From NCBI GenBank assembly GCA_028819835.1, contig JAPPKR010000258.1, positions 1 through 14,924 on the forward strand: DNA of 14,924 nt. Direction: 5' to 3'. The position numbers were made by a program, and so were the translations under genes. Shown piece after piece: positions 7,597-14,022 of this stretch; position 1 is the first letter of the stretch, and each line of letters opens with the position of its first letter. Below the pieces are notes generated by a model. That model searched no databases and was not told where the DNA came from. It saw only the letters and a program-made list of their open reading frames with translations. The DNA comes from a bacterium. GTDB taxonomy: Bacteria > Actinomycetota > Acidimicrobiia > UBA5794 > ZC4RG35.

Positions 7597-8021
7597 AGCA
7601 CCTCCAGCAAAGAGAACATGGTGGGCACCAGTGGGTAGTCTCTGACTTCGTCGATGGGGACCCAGCGAACGTCGGCGGCGTCATCGCCGGCCCGAAGGTC
7701 CCCTCCCACCACTTCACACGCAAAGTCAACCAGGGAGAAGTGCCATTCGGGCGGCTGACCGGGGCCGACCGACTCTCCGGTCCAGATGACGGGACCCACC
7801 TTCACCTCCAGTCCGGTCTCCTCCAGGGCCTCCCGCTGGGCGGCCTCCCGCCAGGTCTCGCCCCATCGGACTTTCCCTCCGGGGACTGCCCACAGGCCTC
7901 TTCCCACGCCGTCGCCCCGCTGGATCACCAGCAGCCTGTTTTGATCGTCTACGATCACCACCCCGACACCGGGTACCGGGTTCATCCTTTCCGGCCCTTC
8001 CGTGGGAAGCATGGCGGGCAT
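7593..8021 (-). CDS. NUDIX hydrolase
   Basis: NUDIX enzymes hydrolyse nucleoside diphosphates linked to another group. A complete NUDIX box, Gx5Ex7REUxEExGU, runs from G49 to L71 (GGKVRWGETWREAAQREALEETGL). It is preceded by VGVVIVDDQNRLLVIQRG, the first strands of the fold, and followed by EWHFSLVDFACEV and a VRWVPIDEV element common in ADP-ribose/dNTP-type members. The substrate cannot be assigned. Three in-frame ATGs are possible: 8021, 8012, and 7985 (residue 13, MNPVPGVGVV). The 7985 start is closest to the usual family start and gives 130 residues; the longest form has 142. The Shine-Dalgarno evidence is weak for all of them. It overlaps the HAD gene by 4 bases, and a pyrophosphohydrolase/phosphatase pair acting in sequence is conceivable. 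Confidence 0.92.
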   Translation of the reverse strand: MPAMLPTEGPERMNPVPGVGVVIVDDQNRLLVIQRGDGVGRGLWAVPGGKVRWGETWREAAQREALEETGLEVKVGPVIWTGESVGPGQPPEWHFSLVDFACEVVGGDLRAGDDAADVRWVPIDEVRDYPLVPTMFSLLEVL

Positions 8022-8079
8022 TGGGCGGCGCCTGCTCCATTCCTGCCACGGCCATGGACGGTACGGCGGTTGGTGGAGG

Positions 8080-8448
8080 TCAACGGCAATCGATGCAGAT
8101 CTTGGACCGGGGGGAGGACTTTTGGGTGATTCTCTTCACCAGGAAGCACGATTCGCACAGGAACTCGTTCTGGCGGATGGCATGGTCGTCCGGGTTGATT
8201 GAGAGTTCCGCCCGCCGGATCCCCGCCACCTCCATGGCTTGCTCCGAGGTGAGCAATTCCCCCGACACTCCCTCCTCCACCATGTTGAGTTCCTCGCCCT
8301 CCAGCCCCGAGAGTTCGTCATCGGCCTCGGATTCGTCCTCGTCCTGGGAGTCCTCCCTGAAGTCTCCATCGGGTTCGTAGTCGTCTCCGACGTCGGAGTC
8401 GAGATCCTCGTCGTCGAAGTCCTGTTCAAAGGCGGACTGGTTTCTCAC
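8080..8448 (-). CDS. DUF4193 family acidic protein with C-terminal zinc motif
   Basis: DUF4193 is a small actinobacterial family of unknown function. Features visible in the 122 residues are a strongly acidic first half (about residues 9-60, mostly Asp, Glu, Ser, Gly, surely disordered), a short middle with LSGEEL-like wording, and a C-terminal pair of cysteine knuckles. The knuckles are NEFLCESCFLVK (C98-x2-C101) and KICIDCR (C118-x2-C121), which should bind zinc; the FxCxxCFLV pattern is the family hallmark. The start is GTG 8448, with TGGGAG somewhat far upstream (about 12 bases). The gene stands between helY and the NUDIX gene with its own candidate promoter. The family assignment comes from memory of this motif, so moderately sure. 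The acidic region is longer than I expect for typical members. Confidence 0.8.
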   Translation of the reverse strand: MRNQSAFEQDFDDEDLDSDVGDDYEPDGDFREDSQDEDESEADDELSGLEGEELNMVEEGVSGELLTSEQAMEVAGIRRAELSINPDDHAIRQNEFLCESCFLVKRITQKSSPRSKICIDCR

Positions 8449-8503
8449 AGCGACAGTTGACTCCCAGCGGTAAAGCGTTCAAGGCCCTTCGGATCGGGGC
8501 GCA

Positions 8504-8533
8504 AGTATAGATCGACATCACCACCGATGTTGA
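8504..8533 (-). promoter_or_regulatory. Candidate sigma-70-type promoter for the DUF4193 gene
   Basis: On the minus strand TATACT (8504-8509, 5 of 6 to TATAAT) lies 18 bases from TCAACA (8528-8533, 4 of 6 to TTGACA). Transcription would begin near 8497, about 50 bases before the GTG. It is the best-looking promoter in the window and is flanked by short dyads (8515-8530 and 8532-8554) built from ACAT/ATGT. Sequence-only inference. Confidence 0.4.
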
Positions 8534-8554
8534 CATATCCCCAGTCTGTATGTC
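8515..8554. repeat. Two adjoining short dyads overlapping the -35 region
   Basis: ACATC (8515-8519) and GATGT (8526-8530) form one dyad with a 6-base spacer. GACATA (8532-8537) and TATGTC (8549-8554) form a second, perfect 6-bp dyad with an 11-base spacer. Both share the ACAT/ATGT core and straddle the -35 of the candidate promoter, so they could be a repressor or activator site. They are short enough that chance cannot be excluded. Confidence 0.35.
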
Positions 8555-8570
8555 GGAAGGTGGTTCTTTG

Positions 8571-8586
8571 AAGGGATTATTCCCTT
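8571..8586 (-). terminator. Small hairpin just after helY, possible terminator
   Basis: AAGGGA (8571-8576), the loop TTAT and TCCCTT (8581-8586) form a 6-bp stem, extended by one G-U pair, 10 bases after the helY stop. On the minus strand there is no real U tract after it (CAAAGAACC), so termination would be weak or factor-assisted. It marks the likely end of the tatB-tatC-helY transcript. Confidence 0.4.
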
Positions 8587-8595
8587 TCCTGTCGC

Positions 8596-11145
8596 CTATC
8601 TGCTGAGATGCGCGGCTACCACTCCACGGTCGATACACCGGAGAGCGGCCCGGGCGGATCCCGAGACCTGGGGGAATGCGTCGCGCAGTTGCCTCAACAG
8701 ATCGACCAGCTGTCTGGCGGTCCTCACGAAGTCTCCCGGTGTCTGACCGCCCTCCACCAGATCGGTCAAAGAGGCACCGTGCGCCCAGAGGTACATGTCG
8801 CCGCCGCAGCCGGGCTCGGGAAACCTGGTGGGTTCGATCTGGCGGGATGACTCGGCGCGGTTCAATTCTTCGCACAACTCCACGAGTCTCTCCCAGCGGT
8901 CCGCCAGTCGGGCGGTGGGCCAGGAGCCGGAGGGGGGAGAGGAGTTGCGCGGATCGTAGACGAAGGCTGAACCGAGCGCGGCCGTCTCCGCGGGGTTCAA
9001 GCCTCCGAACAGTCCTCTGGCGACCGCTTCGGAGACGAGCAGGTCCCGCTCGTTGTAGATGAGCCTCAGGCGGTCTCCCGCCGGGGTGACGTCCCACCCC
9101 GAGAGGTATCCCCACTCCTCCATCAGCGTCCGGACCGCCTGGAACCGGTTTTGAATGCCCTCTGTGGCCCAGTCGTCGCCCGACTGGAGGTGAGCCAACC
9201 GCCTGCGGGTCCGGATGGCTCGCCGTGCATGGCGAAGGTGGACCGCCAGATCGGGGCAGTCAGCCACCGGATGGTCACGCAGCCGGGAGTCGCGCACCGA
9301 TTGTGGGGAGGCTCTGTACTTGGATGGGAGGCGGCGCAGATGTGCGGCCATCTCCCGGTGGAGAGCCCGGCCGTCGGAGCGCCGCCGGTTGGGTACGTCG
9401 ATGTGCCCCATCCGGACGGTGCCCTCCACCAGGTCCCGGGATACCATCGACAACGCGTTTCCCGACTCGGACACGGCCAATACCCGGGGCGCCTTGGAAC
9501 GTCGGGCGAGTCTTCGCACCACCACGTAGCGACCCGACCGGCGTCCTGAGGGAATCTCGAATACGTCGCCGATTCTCAGAGTCTCGAACCAATTGCCGCG
9601 TCTGGTCTTGCCCTGGCCGAGCAGTTCCAGGTAGTCGGACACCGAGCCCCGCTCGCACAGGCTGGCCCGCTCTTCCTGGTCGAGTTTGCGGGACAGCTCT
9701 TCGGACAGGCGCTTCTCCGCCTGCAATCGGGAAGCCTGTTGATAGTTGGCGAAGGATGCCGAGAGCAGATCCGCGGCCCGCTCGGCCGGGTAGTTGGAGA
9801 CCAGGTTGGCGACCATGTTGTAGGTGATGCGGAAGCTGGACACCAGCGGGTGCGCGCCTGCACCCGCGGCTTTGACGACCTCCTGGAACCGGACGTAGCG
9901 CGAATAGAGCACTATTCCGAATCCCTCGGTGTCTATTCCTCGTCGGCCGGCTCGACCGGTGAGCTGGGTGTAGTCTCCCGGTTCCAGCGGCTGATGGGTC
10001 TCTCCGGTGAATTTGGTCAGCGATTCGAGCACCACCGTCCTGGCCGGCATATTGATTCCCAGTGCGAGGGTCTCGGTGGCGAAGACCACTCCCAGCAGAC
10101 CGGCGGCGAACAGTTCTTCGGTCGCCTCCTTGAAGGCGGGGACCATGCCGGCATGGTGGGCGGCGACCCCGGCTTCCAAGCGGTCCACCCATCCCGCGTA
10201 GTCCAGTGCTCCCAGGTCCGCCTCGGAGAGATGGGCGGTATGGGCTTCTGCGACCTGGCGGATTACTTCGCGGTTCTCATCGGCGGTAAGCCGGATGCCG
10301 GCGTTCCTCACCGACGCGGCAGCCGCCTCGCAACCGGCCCGGGAAAAGATGAAGTAAATGGCGGGGAGAAGGTTCTCCTCGTATAGGGCCTCCACCGCCT
10401 GGGCGCGTCGCGGCGCGGCGAACCGGCGCCGGTTACGCCCGCTCGAAAGCAGCGAGGCGATGCGAGGATTGGGCTTCTTCCTCCCGTCCGCCTGCACGAA
10501 GGTGGGGAGCAGCCGCATGTGCTGGGGCCCCCAGCGATCGCGGATTGCGTACATGTCACGGAGGGGGACCGGTCTTTGCACGGCCCTCACCAGCCGAGTC
10601 TCGCCCCGGCACCGGGTGACCCAGCCCGTGAACTCGGAGGCGTTGGAGACGGTGGCCGAGAGGCACACCATCTGCAATCGGGTCGGGGCGTGGATGATTA
10701 TCTCCTCCCACACCGCTCCGCGGGCTCGGTCCGCCAGGTAATGCACCTCATCCAGAATCGCCACTCCCACGCCGGCCAGCTCCTCGGGATCGGTGTAGAG
10801 CATGTTGCGGAGCACCTCGGCGGTCATCACCACGATCGGGGCCCCGCCTCCGATGGCGTTGTCCCCGGTCAGGAGGCCGACTCTCTCCCTTCCGTACTGG
10901 TTGCAGAGATCCTTGTACTTCTGGTTGGAAAGAGCCTTGATGGGGGTGGTGTAAAAGGCCCTCAGCCCCTTGGCCAGGGCCAGGTGGATCGCCACCTCGG
11001 CCACCAGGGTCTTGCCTGCTCCGGTGGGAGCGGTCACGACGATGTTGAGGCCTTCTTCCAGCGCCTCGGCCGCTTCGGCCTGGAAGGGGTCGGGTTCGAA
11101 TGGCAGGGCTTCCAGGAACTGGCGGCTGATCGGCGCAGGGCTCAC
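8596..11145 (-). CDS. helY: Ski2/Mtr4-like DEVH-box helicase, HelY type
   Basis: This is an 849-residue superfamily 2 helicase. Motifs in order: FEPDPFQAEA Q-like element (16-25), Walker A APTGAGKT (39-46), TTPIKALSNQK motif Ia (66-76), DEVH motif II (132-135), SAT motif III (163-165), VAAHHAGMVP (327-336), ATETLALGINMPAR motif V (356-369), and QLTGRAGRRGID motif VI (394-405). After a beta-rich insertion (about 515-580), the C-terminal third ends in a DSHCT-like helical domain of the kind found in exosome helicases. The bacterial counterpart is actinobacterial HelY, whose gene lies next to tatC in Mycobacterium, as here. A role in RNA turnover or ribosome/RNA quality control is inferred. The start is GTG 11145, overlapping the tatC TGA (GTGA, 11142-11145). 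Family and neighbourhood are secure; the substrate is not known. Confidence 0.94.
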   Translation of the reverse strand: MSPAPISRQFLEALPFEPDPFQAEAAEALEEGLNIVVTAPTGAGKTLVAEVAIHLALAKGLRAFYTTPIKALSNQKYKDLCNQYGRERVGLLTGDNAIGGGAPIVVMTAEVLRNMLYTDPEELAGVGVAILDEVHYLADRARGAVWEEIIIHAPTRLQMVCLSATVSNASEFTGWVTRCRGETRLVRAVQRPVPLRDMYAIRDRWGPQHMRLLPTFVQADGRKKPNPRIASLLSSGRNRRRFAAPRRAQAVEALYEENLLPAIYFIFSRAGCEAAAASVRNAGIRLTADENREVIRQVAEAHTAHLSEADLGALDYAGWVDRLEAGVAAHHAGMVPAFKEATEELFAAGLLGVVFATETLALGINMPARTVVLESLTKFTGETHQPLEPGDYTQLTGRAGRRGIDTEGFGIVLYSRYVRFQEVVKAAGAGAHPLVSSFRITYNMVANLVSNYPAERAADLLSASFANYQQASRLQAEKRLSEELSRKLDQEERASLCERGSVSDYLELLGQGKTRRGNWFETLRIGDVFEIPSGRRSGRYVVVRRLARRSKAPRVLAVSESGNALSMVSRDLVEGTVRMGHIDVPNRRRSDGRALHREMAAHLRRLPSKYRASPQSVRDSRLRDHPVADCPDLAVHLRHARRAIRTRRRLAHLQSGDDWATEGIQNRFQAVRTLMEEWGYLSGWDVTPAGDRLRLIYNERDLLVSEAVARGLFGGLNPAETAALGSAFVYDPRNSSPPSGSWPTARLADRWERLVELCEELNRAESSRQIEPTRFPEPGCGGDMYLWAHGASLTDLVEGGQTPGDFVRTARQLVDLLRQLRDAFPQVSGSARAALRCIDRGVVAAHLSR

Positions 11146-11861
11146 TTCCTCAGCACCAACCGGACCAGCCAGTAGGTGATCTCATAGAAGGCGTACAGCG
11201 GAACCGACAGCATGGCCAGAGTCAGCACATCCCCGGTCGGCGTGATTATGGCGGCGCCGGTCACCACCAGGAGCACCGCCCATCTCCGGCCCCGGGCCAG
11301 CTGTTTGGAGGTGACGACGTTGGCGGCCGCGGCGGTGAACAGGAACACAGGGTACAGGAACGAAAGGCCGAACGCCAACAGGAACCGGATTGAAAAGGAG
11401 AAGTAGTCGGTTAATCGGAGGTTGTTCGCCACGTCGTCGAAAATCCCCAGCAAGAAGGCGAGCCCCCGACCCATGGTCTGATAGCCCACGGCCACTCCCA
11501 GGCAGAACAGGACTGTGCAGGAGATCACGATTGGTATCGCCCACTTCTTCTCCCGCCGGGTGAGGGCCGGATTGATGAACATCCATATCTGGTAGATGAC
11601 AGCGGGGCTCGCCAACACCGCTCCGCCGAAGAAGGCGATCTTCATCAGTACGGAGAATTCCTCGGTGGGCGCCAGGACCTGCAGGGTGTTCTCCTCGCCG
11701 GGAAAGGCGCGGTCGTAGGGAAGTTGGAGGATGTCCTTTATGAAATTGCCGAAGATCAGGGCGATCACCGATCCGATCAGGATGGCCACCGCCGACTTGA
11801 CCAGTCGCCAGCGCAACTCGTTGAGATGAGAGAGAATGGACTGGCGACTCTCGTCCGTCAT
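11142..11861 (-). CDS. tatC: Sec-independent protein translocase subunit TatC
   Basis: TatC is the six-helix membrane receptor that recognises twin-arginine signal peptides on folded cargo. The 239-residue protein has the N-terminal cytosolic SILSHLNELRWRL (8-20), with E15 and R17 in the positions that bind the RR signal, and the conserved first cytosolic loop MFINPALTRREKKW (94-107), with E104 the likely second contact. Six hydrophobic segments follow the expected spacing: about 22-40, 70-92, 108-130, 150-172, 190-210 and 213-232. It overlaps tatB upstream by ATGA (11858-11861) and helY downstream by GTGA. The genes form one translational block. Identification is firm. Confidence 0.97.
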   Translation of the reverse strand: MTDESRQSILSHLNELRWRLVKSAVAILIGSVIALIFGNFIKDILQLPYDRAFPGEENTLQVLAPTEEFSVLMKIAFFGGAVLASPAVIYQIWMFINPALTRREKKWAIPIVISCTVLFCLGVAVGYQTMGRGLAFLLGIFDDVANNLRLTDYFSFSIRFLLAFGLSFLYPVFLFTAAAANVVTSKQLARGRRWAVLLVVTGAAIITPTGDVLTLAMLSVPLYAFYEITYWLVRLVLRK

Positions 11862-12301
11862 GGGCGGGGGGAGGCGGACGGTTCCGGATCTGGCGGGGTG
11901 TCAGGATCTCCGGCGGTCTCCTCGGATTCCACCGCTCCGCCGGCGGGTTCGGCCCCCTGATCGTCGGTTCCCTCTTGCTCCTCCGCGCGTTCGACTCCCG
12001 GTTGAGTATCGGTGGGGCGAGCGAGGGGGATGGAGGTTTTCTTCAACGCCTTCTCCGAATCCGTTAGAGACTTCTGTAACTCCGAGGCCGCCTCCTTGGT
12101 GGGCGTAACCACGTCCTGGGCCACCTGCCTCATTTCCTCCACAGCCAATTCCTTCTCGATCCCCTCCCGGAGTTCCCGGGCGGCCACCCTGAATTCCGCC
12201 ATCATCTTCCCTGCCTTCCGGGCCATCTCGGGTAGCCGGTGCGGGCCGAAAACCACCATCGCCACCACCAGAATGACCAGAATCTCGTTCCACTCAGGCA
12301 T
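11858..12301 (-). CDS. tatB: Twin-arginine translocase subunit TatB (TatA/B family)
   Basis: This 147-residue protein has the TatA/TatB architecture: a short N-terminus, one membrane helix (about 7-18, LVILVVAMVVFG), the hinge FGPHRLPEMARKAGKMM (18-34), an amphipathic helix (35-60), and a long acidic, Pro/Glu-rich tail (about 95-147) that is probably disordered. The GP hinge followed by RLPE, together with the length, points to TatB; TatA proteins are usually shorter (60-100 residues) and end the hinge in FG without proline. Some actinobacterial TatA proteins are also annotated in this position, so A versus B is not certain. The ATG at 12301 has TTGGGGA about 5 bases upstream. The gene shares ATGA with tatC. 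An additional tatA gene is expected elsewhere in the genome. Confidence 0.85.
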   Translation of the reverse strand: MPEWNEILVILVVAMVVFGPHRLPEMARKAGKMMAEFRVAARELREGIEKELAVEEMRQVAQDVVTPTKEAASELQKSLTDSEKALKKTSIPLARPTDTQPGVERAEEQEGTDDQGAEPAGGAVESEETAGDPDTPPDPEPSASPRP

Positions 12302-12321
12302 AGATTCCCCAATGGTAAAGC

Positions 12322-12364
12322 CTTTGCGGAGCCCGATCGGGCGCCTGACCGGATGGGGGCAAAG
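12322..12364. repeat. Nested palindromes between the crotonase gene and tatB
   Basis: GCCCGATCGGGC (12331-12342) is a perfect 12-bp palindrome. It is enclosed by a second inverted repeat, CTTTGC (12322-12327) and GCAAAG (12359-12364). Together they fill most of the 63-base gap after the crotonase stop and before tatB. On the minus strand the outer stem could close a branched hairpin ending 20 bases before the tatB ATG. It might be a terminator without U tract, an operator, or a leader structure controlling the tat genes. Confidence 0.45.
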
Positions 12365-13132
12365 CTACCTTCCGGACCAGACCGCGGGTCGCTTTTCCAG
12401 GAATGCGTTGATGCCCTCTGCTGCGTCCTCGGACATGAGGGTTGCGGTGAGCCCTCCCGCCAGGAAGTCGAACGCTGCGTCTATCCCCAGGTCGTTCACC
12501 ATCCAGAAGGTGTCCTTCCCGAGTTGGATGGCGGCTGGGCTTTGGGCGGTCACCGACCGGACCGTCTCCGTCACCGTTTGATCGAGCCGATCTCGTTCCA
12601 CCACCCGGGAGACCGCCCCCAGCGCAAGCCCTTCGCCCGGGGTAAGCAACCTGCCGGTCATCATCATCTCGAGCAGCGCTCGGCGGGGGATCGTCCGGGC
12701 GAGAACCGCCGAGATGAGCATCGGCCAGACCCCGACTCTTACCTCTGGAGTGCCCAGCTTGGCGTCCTCGACGCAGATCACGATGTCGCAGGCGCACATG
12801 AGCCCGAAGCCTCCTCCCAGGGCGTGTCCGTTCACTCTTGCGATGGTGGGCTTTCCTCCCCGGATCATCAATCTGAACAGATCGGCCAGGGCGCCCCGTT
12901 GCCGGTGGAGTCCCACGGGATCGTCGAACATCCCCCCGTCCAGGTCCGCTCCGGCGCAGAAGGCCTGCTCCCCTGAGCCGGTGTAGACCAGGACCCGCAC
13001 CTCGGGATCCTCCAGTGCCCGGCGGGTGCCGGAGACCAGTCCTTCCAGGGTCTTCACGGACAGCGGGTTTCTGCGATGCGGCTGATCGATGGTGAGAGTG
13101 GCTCGCCCATCTACGGCTTCATATCGAACCAT
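12365..13132 (-). CDS. Enoyl-CoA hydratase/isomerase (crotonase) family protein
   Basis: Crotonase-fold enzymes use an oxyanion hole to stabilise CoA-thioester enolates. The 255-residue protein has EQAFCAGADL (55-64), IARVNGHALGGGFGLMCACDIVI (97-119), and LGTPEVRVGVWPM (126-138), then the helical C-terminus. Of the two hydratase glutamates, the second is kept (E130, equal to Glu164 of rat enoyl-CoA hydratase), but the first position (Glu144) is glycine (G110 in GGGFG). It may thus be an isomerase or another crotonase-family activity rather than a simple hydratase; the substrate is not known. The ATG at 13132 has AAAGAGG 6 bases upstream. The gene is divergent from the histidine phosphatase and is followed by the tat block in the same direction. 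A link to protein export is not evident. Confidence 0.88.
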   Translation of the reverse strand: MVRYEAVDGRATLTIDQPHRRNPLSVKTLEGLVSGTRRALEDPEVRVLVYTGSGEQAFCAGADLDGGMFDDPVGLHRQRGALADLFRLMIRGGKPTIARVNGHALGGGFGLMCACDIVICVEDAKLGTPEVRVGVWPMLISAVLARTIPRRALLEMMMTGRLLTPGEGLALGAVSRVVERDRLDQTVTETVRSVTAQSPAAIQLGKDTFWMVNDLGIDAAFDFLAGGLTATLMSEDAAEGINAFLEKRPAVWSGR

Positions 13133-13221
13133 GGTGCGCCTCTTTCTCGAAGGAAACGGGACAATAAGGAGAGGATGTGCTTACAAGTATGCCCTGGCGG
13201 GTTGGAGCACTTCCCGCTTCT

Positions 13222-13250
13222 CGCACCCCCGCGGGTCCGGTGCGGGTGCG
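13222..13250. repeat. GC-rich inverted repeat in the divergent intergenic region
   Basis: CGCACCC (13222-13228) and GGGTGCG (13244-13250) form a perfect 7-bp dyad with a 15-base GC-rich centre holding CCGCGG. It lies in the 247-bp gap between the divergent crotonase and histidine phosphatase genes. The two promoters must lie here, but I could not place convincing -10/-35 elements. The dyad may be a regulator site, or a chance feature of GC-rich DNA. Confidence 0.3.
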
Positions 13251-13379
13251 GCCCCGTTTGAAAGCAGTAGCCTTGATCCGAGTGGGCAAGGGATACGGGA
13301 CAGTGACGGGTGGGTGGGCGGTGAGCCGGAGGCTTGGCCTGCGGGGATCGCCGAAGACTGATTTGGAGGTGGCCGGGAA

Positions 13380-13994
13380 ATGGCGCTGATGATGCTGATA
13401 AGACACGGTCGGACGGCCGGCAACTCGACGGGCCGGTTTATCGGGCAGCATGACGAGCGGATCGACGAGGCCGGCGCCCGGCAGGCATCCCTGCTGGTGC
13501 CCAGGCTGGAGCGGTTCCGGCCCGACCGGCTGATCTCAAGCGATCTGCAGCGTTGCACCCAGACGATGGCGCCTTTCGCCTCGGCGGCCGGGATGGAGGT
13601 CGAAACCGATCCTCGGCTAAGGGAGGTGGGTGACGGGGAGTGGACCAACCGGACCCAGGAGGAACTCTGGGAGGGATGGCCCGACTTGATGAGACGCTAC
13701 TTTGAGGGGGAGGACGTGCCCCGACCCGGAGGAGAGCGATGGGAGGACGTCCGCAGGCGGGTGGTGGCCGCCCTGAACGGCATTGCTTCCGAGATGGGAC
13801 CGGCCGAGAGGGTGGTCATCTGCACTCACGCCGGGCCTTCTCTCCTATTCGCCTCCTGGATTACCGGGGTCGAGCTTCCCGGAAACGTTTTTCTGGGGCC
13901 CTTCTCTCCCCCGGGGAATGCAGCGGTAACTCTTGCCGATCCGCACGCGCCTCTCATGATCAGTTGGAACGAGACCTGTCACCTCAAAACCTAG
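13380..13994 (+). CDS. Histidine phosphatase family protein (phosphoglycerate-mutase-like)
   Basis: This is the only plus-strand gene. The 204-residue protein has the family's catalytic set: LIRHGRTAGN at 6-15 with the RHG motif (R8, phosphorylated H9), ISSDLQRCTQT (52-62; R58), LREVGDGEW (80-88; acid E82), and CTHAGPSLLF (148-157; second histidine H150). Members include cofactor-dependent phosphoglycerate mutases, alpha-ribazole phosphatase (CobC) and broad phosphatases. At 204 residues with this motif layout it is a phosphatase-type branch-2-like member, but the substrate cannot be named. The ATG at 13380 has a good Shine-Dalgarno, GGAGGT, at 13365-13370, 9 bases ahead; two further Mets (residues 4 and 5) would be poorer. 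It is convergent with the LLM gene, 28 bases away. Confidence 0.9.
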   Translation: MALMMLIRHGRTAGNSTGRFIGQHDERIDEAGARQASLLVPRLERFRPDRLISSDLQRCTQTMAPFASAAGMEVETDPRLREVGDGEWTNRTQEELWEGWPDLMRRYFEGEDVPRPGGERWEDVRRRVVAALNGIASEMGPAERVVICTHAGPSLLFASWITGVELPGNVFLGPFSPPGNAAVTLADPHAPLMISWNETCHLKT

Positions 13995-14012
13995 AGGGGC
14001 GTCTCGTCCCTC
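13994..14012. terminator. Hairpin between convergent genes, probable terminator
   Basis: GAGGGGCG (13994-14001) and CGTCCCTC (14005-14012) form an 8-bp stem with one G-U pair and a TCT loop, fitting inside the 28-base gap between two convergent stops. On the minus strand TAGGTTTTGA follows, giving a short U-rich run. That fits a terminator for the LLM gene, and perhaps for both genes. Confidence 0.5.
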
Positions 14013-14022
14013 AAGGACGTCG

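Noticed and set aside
13177..13389. A 70-codon plus-strand frame just before the histidine phosphatase
   Set aside because: No ribosome site and Arg/Pro/Gly/Val-rich composition typical of non-coding GC-rich DNA; it runs into the start of the real gene out of frame.
13181..13648. A 155-codon minus-strand frame antisense to the histidine phosphatase start
   Set aside because: Ser/Pro/Arg-rich shadow of a clear plus-strand gene.
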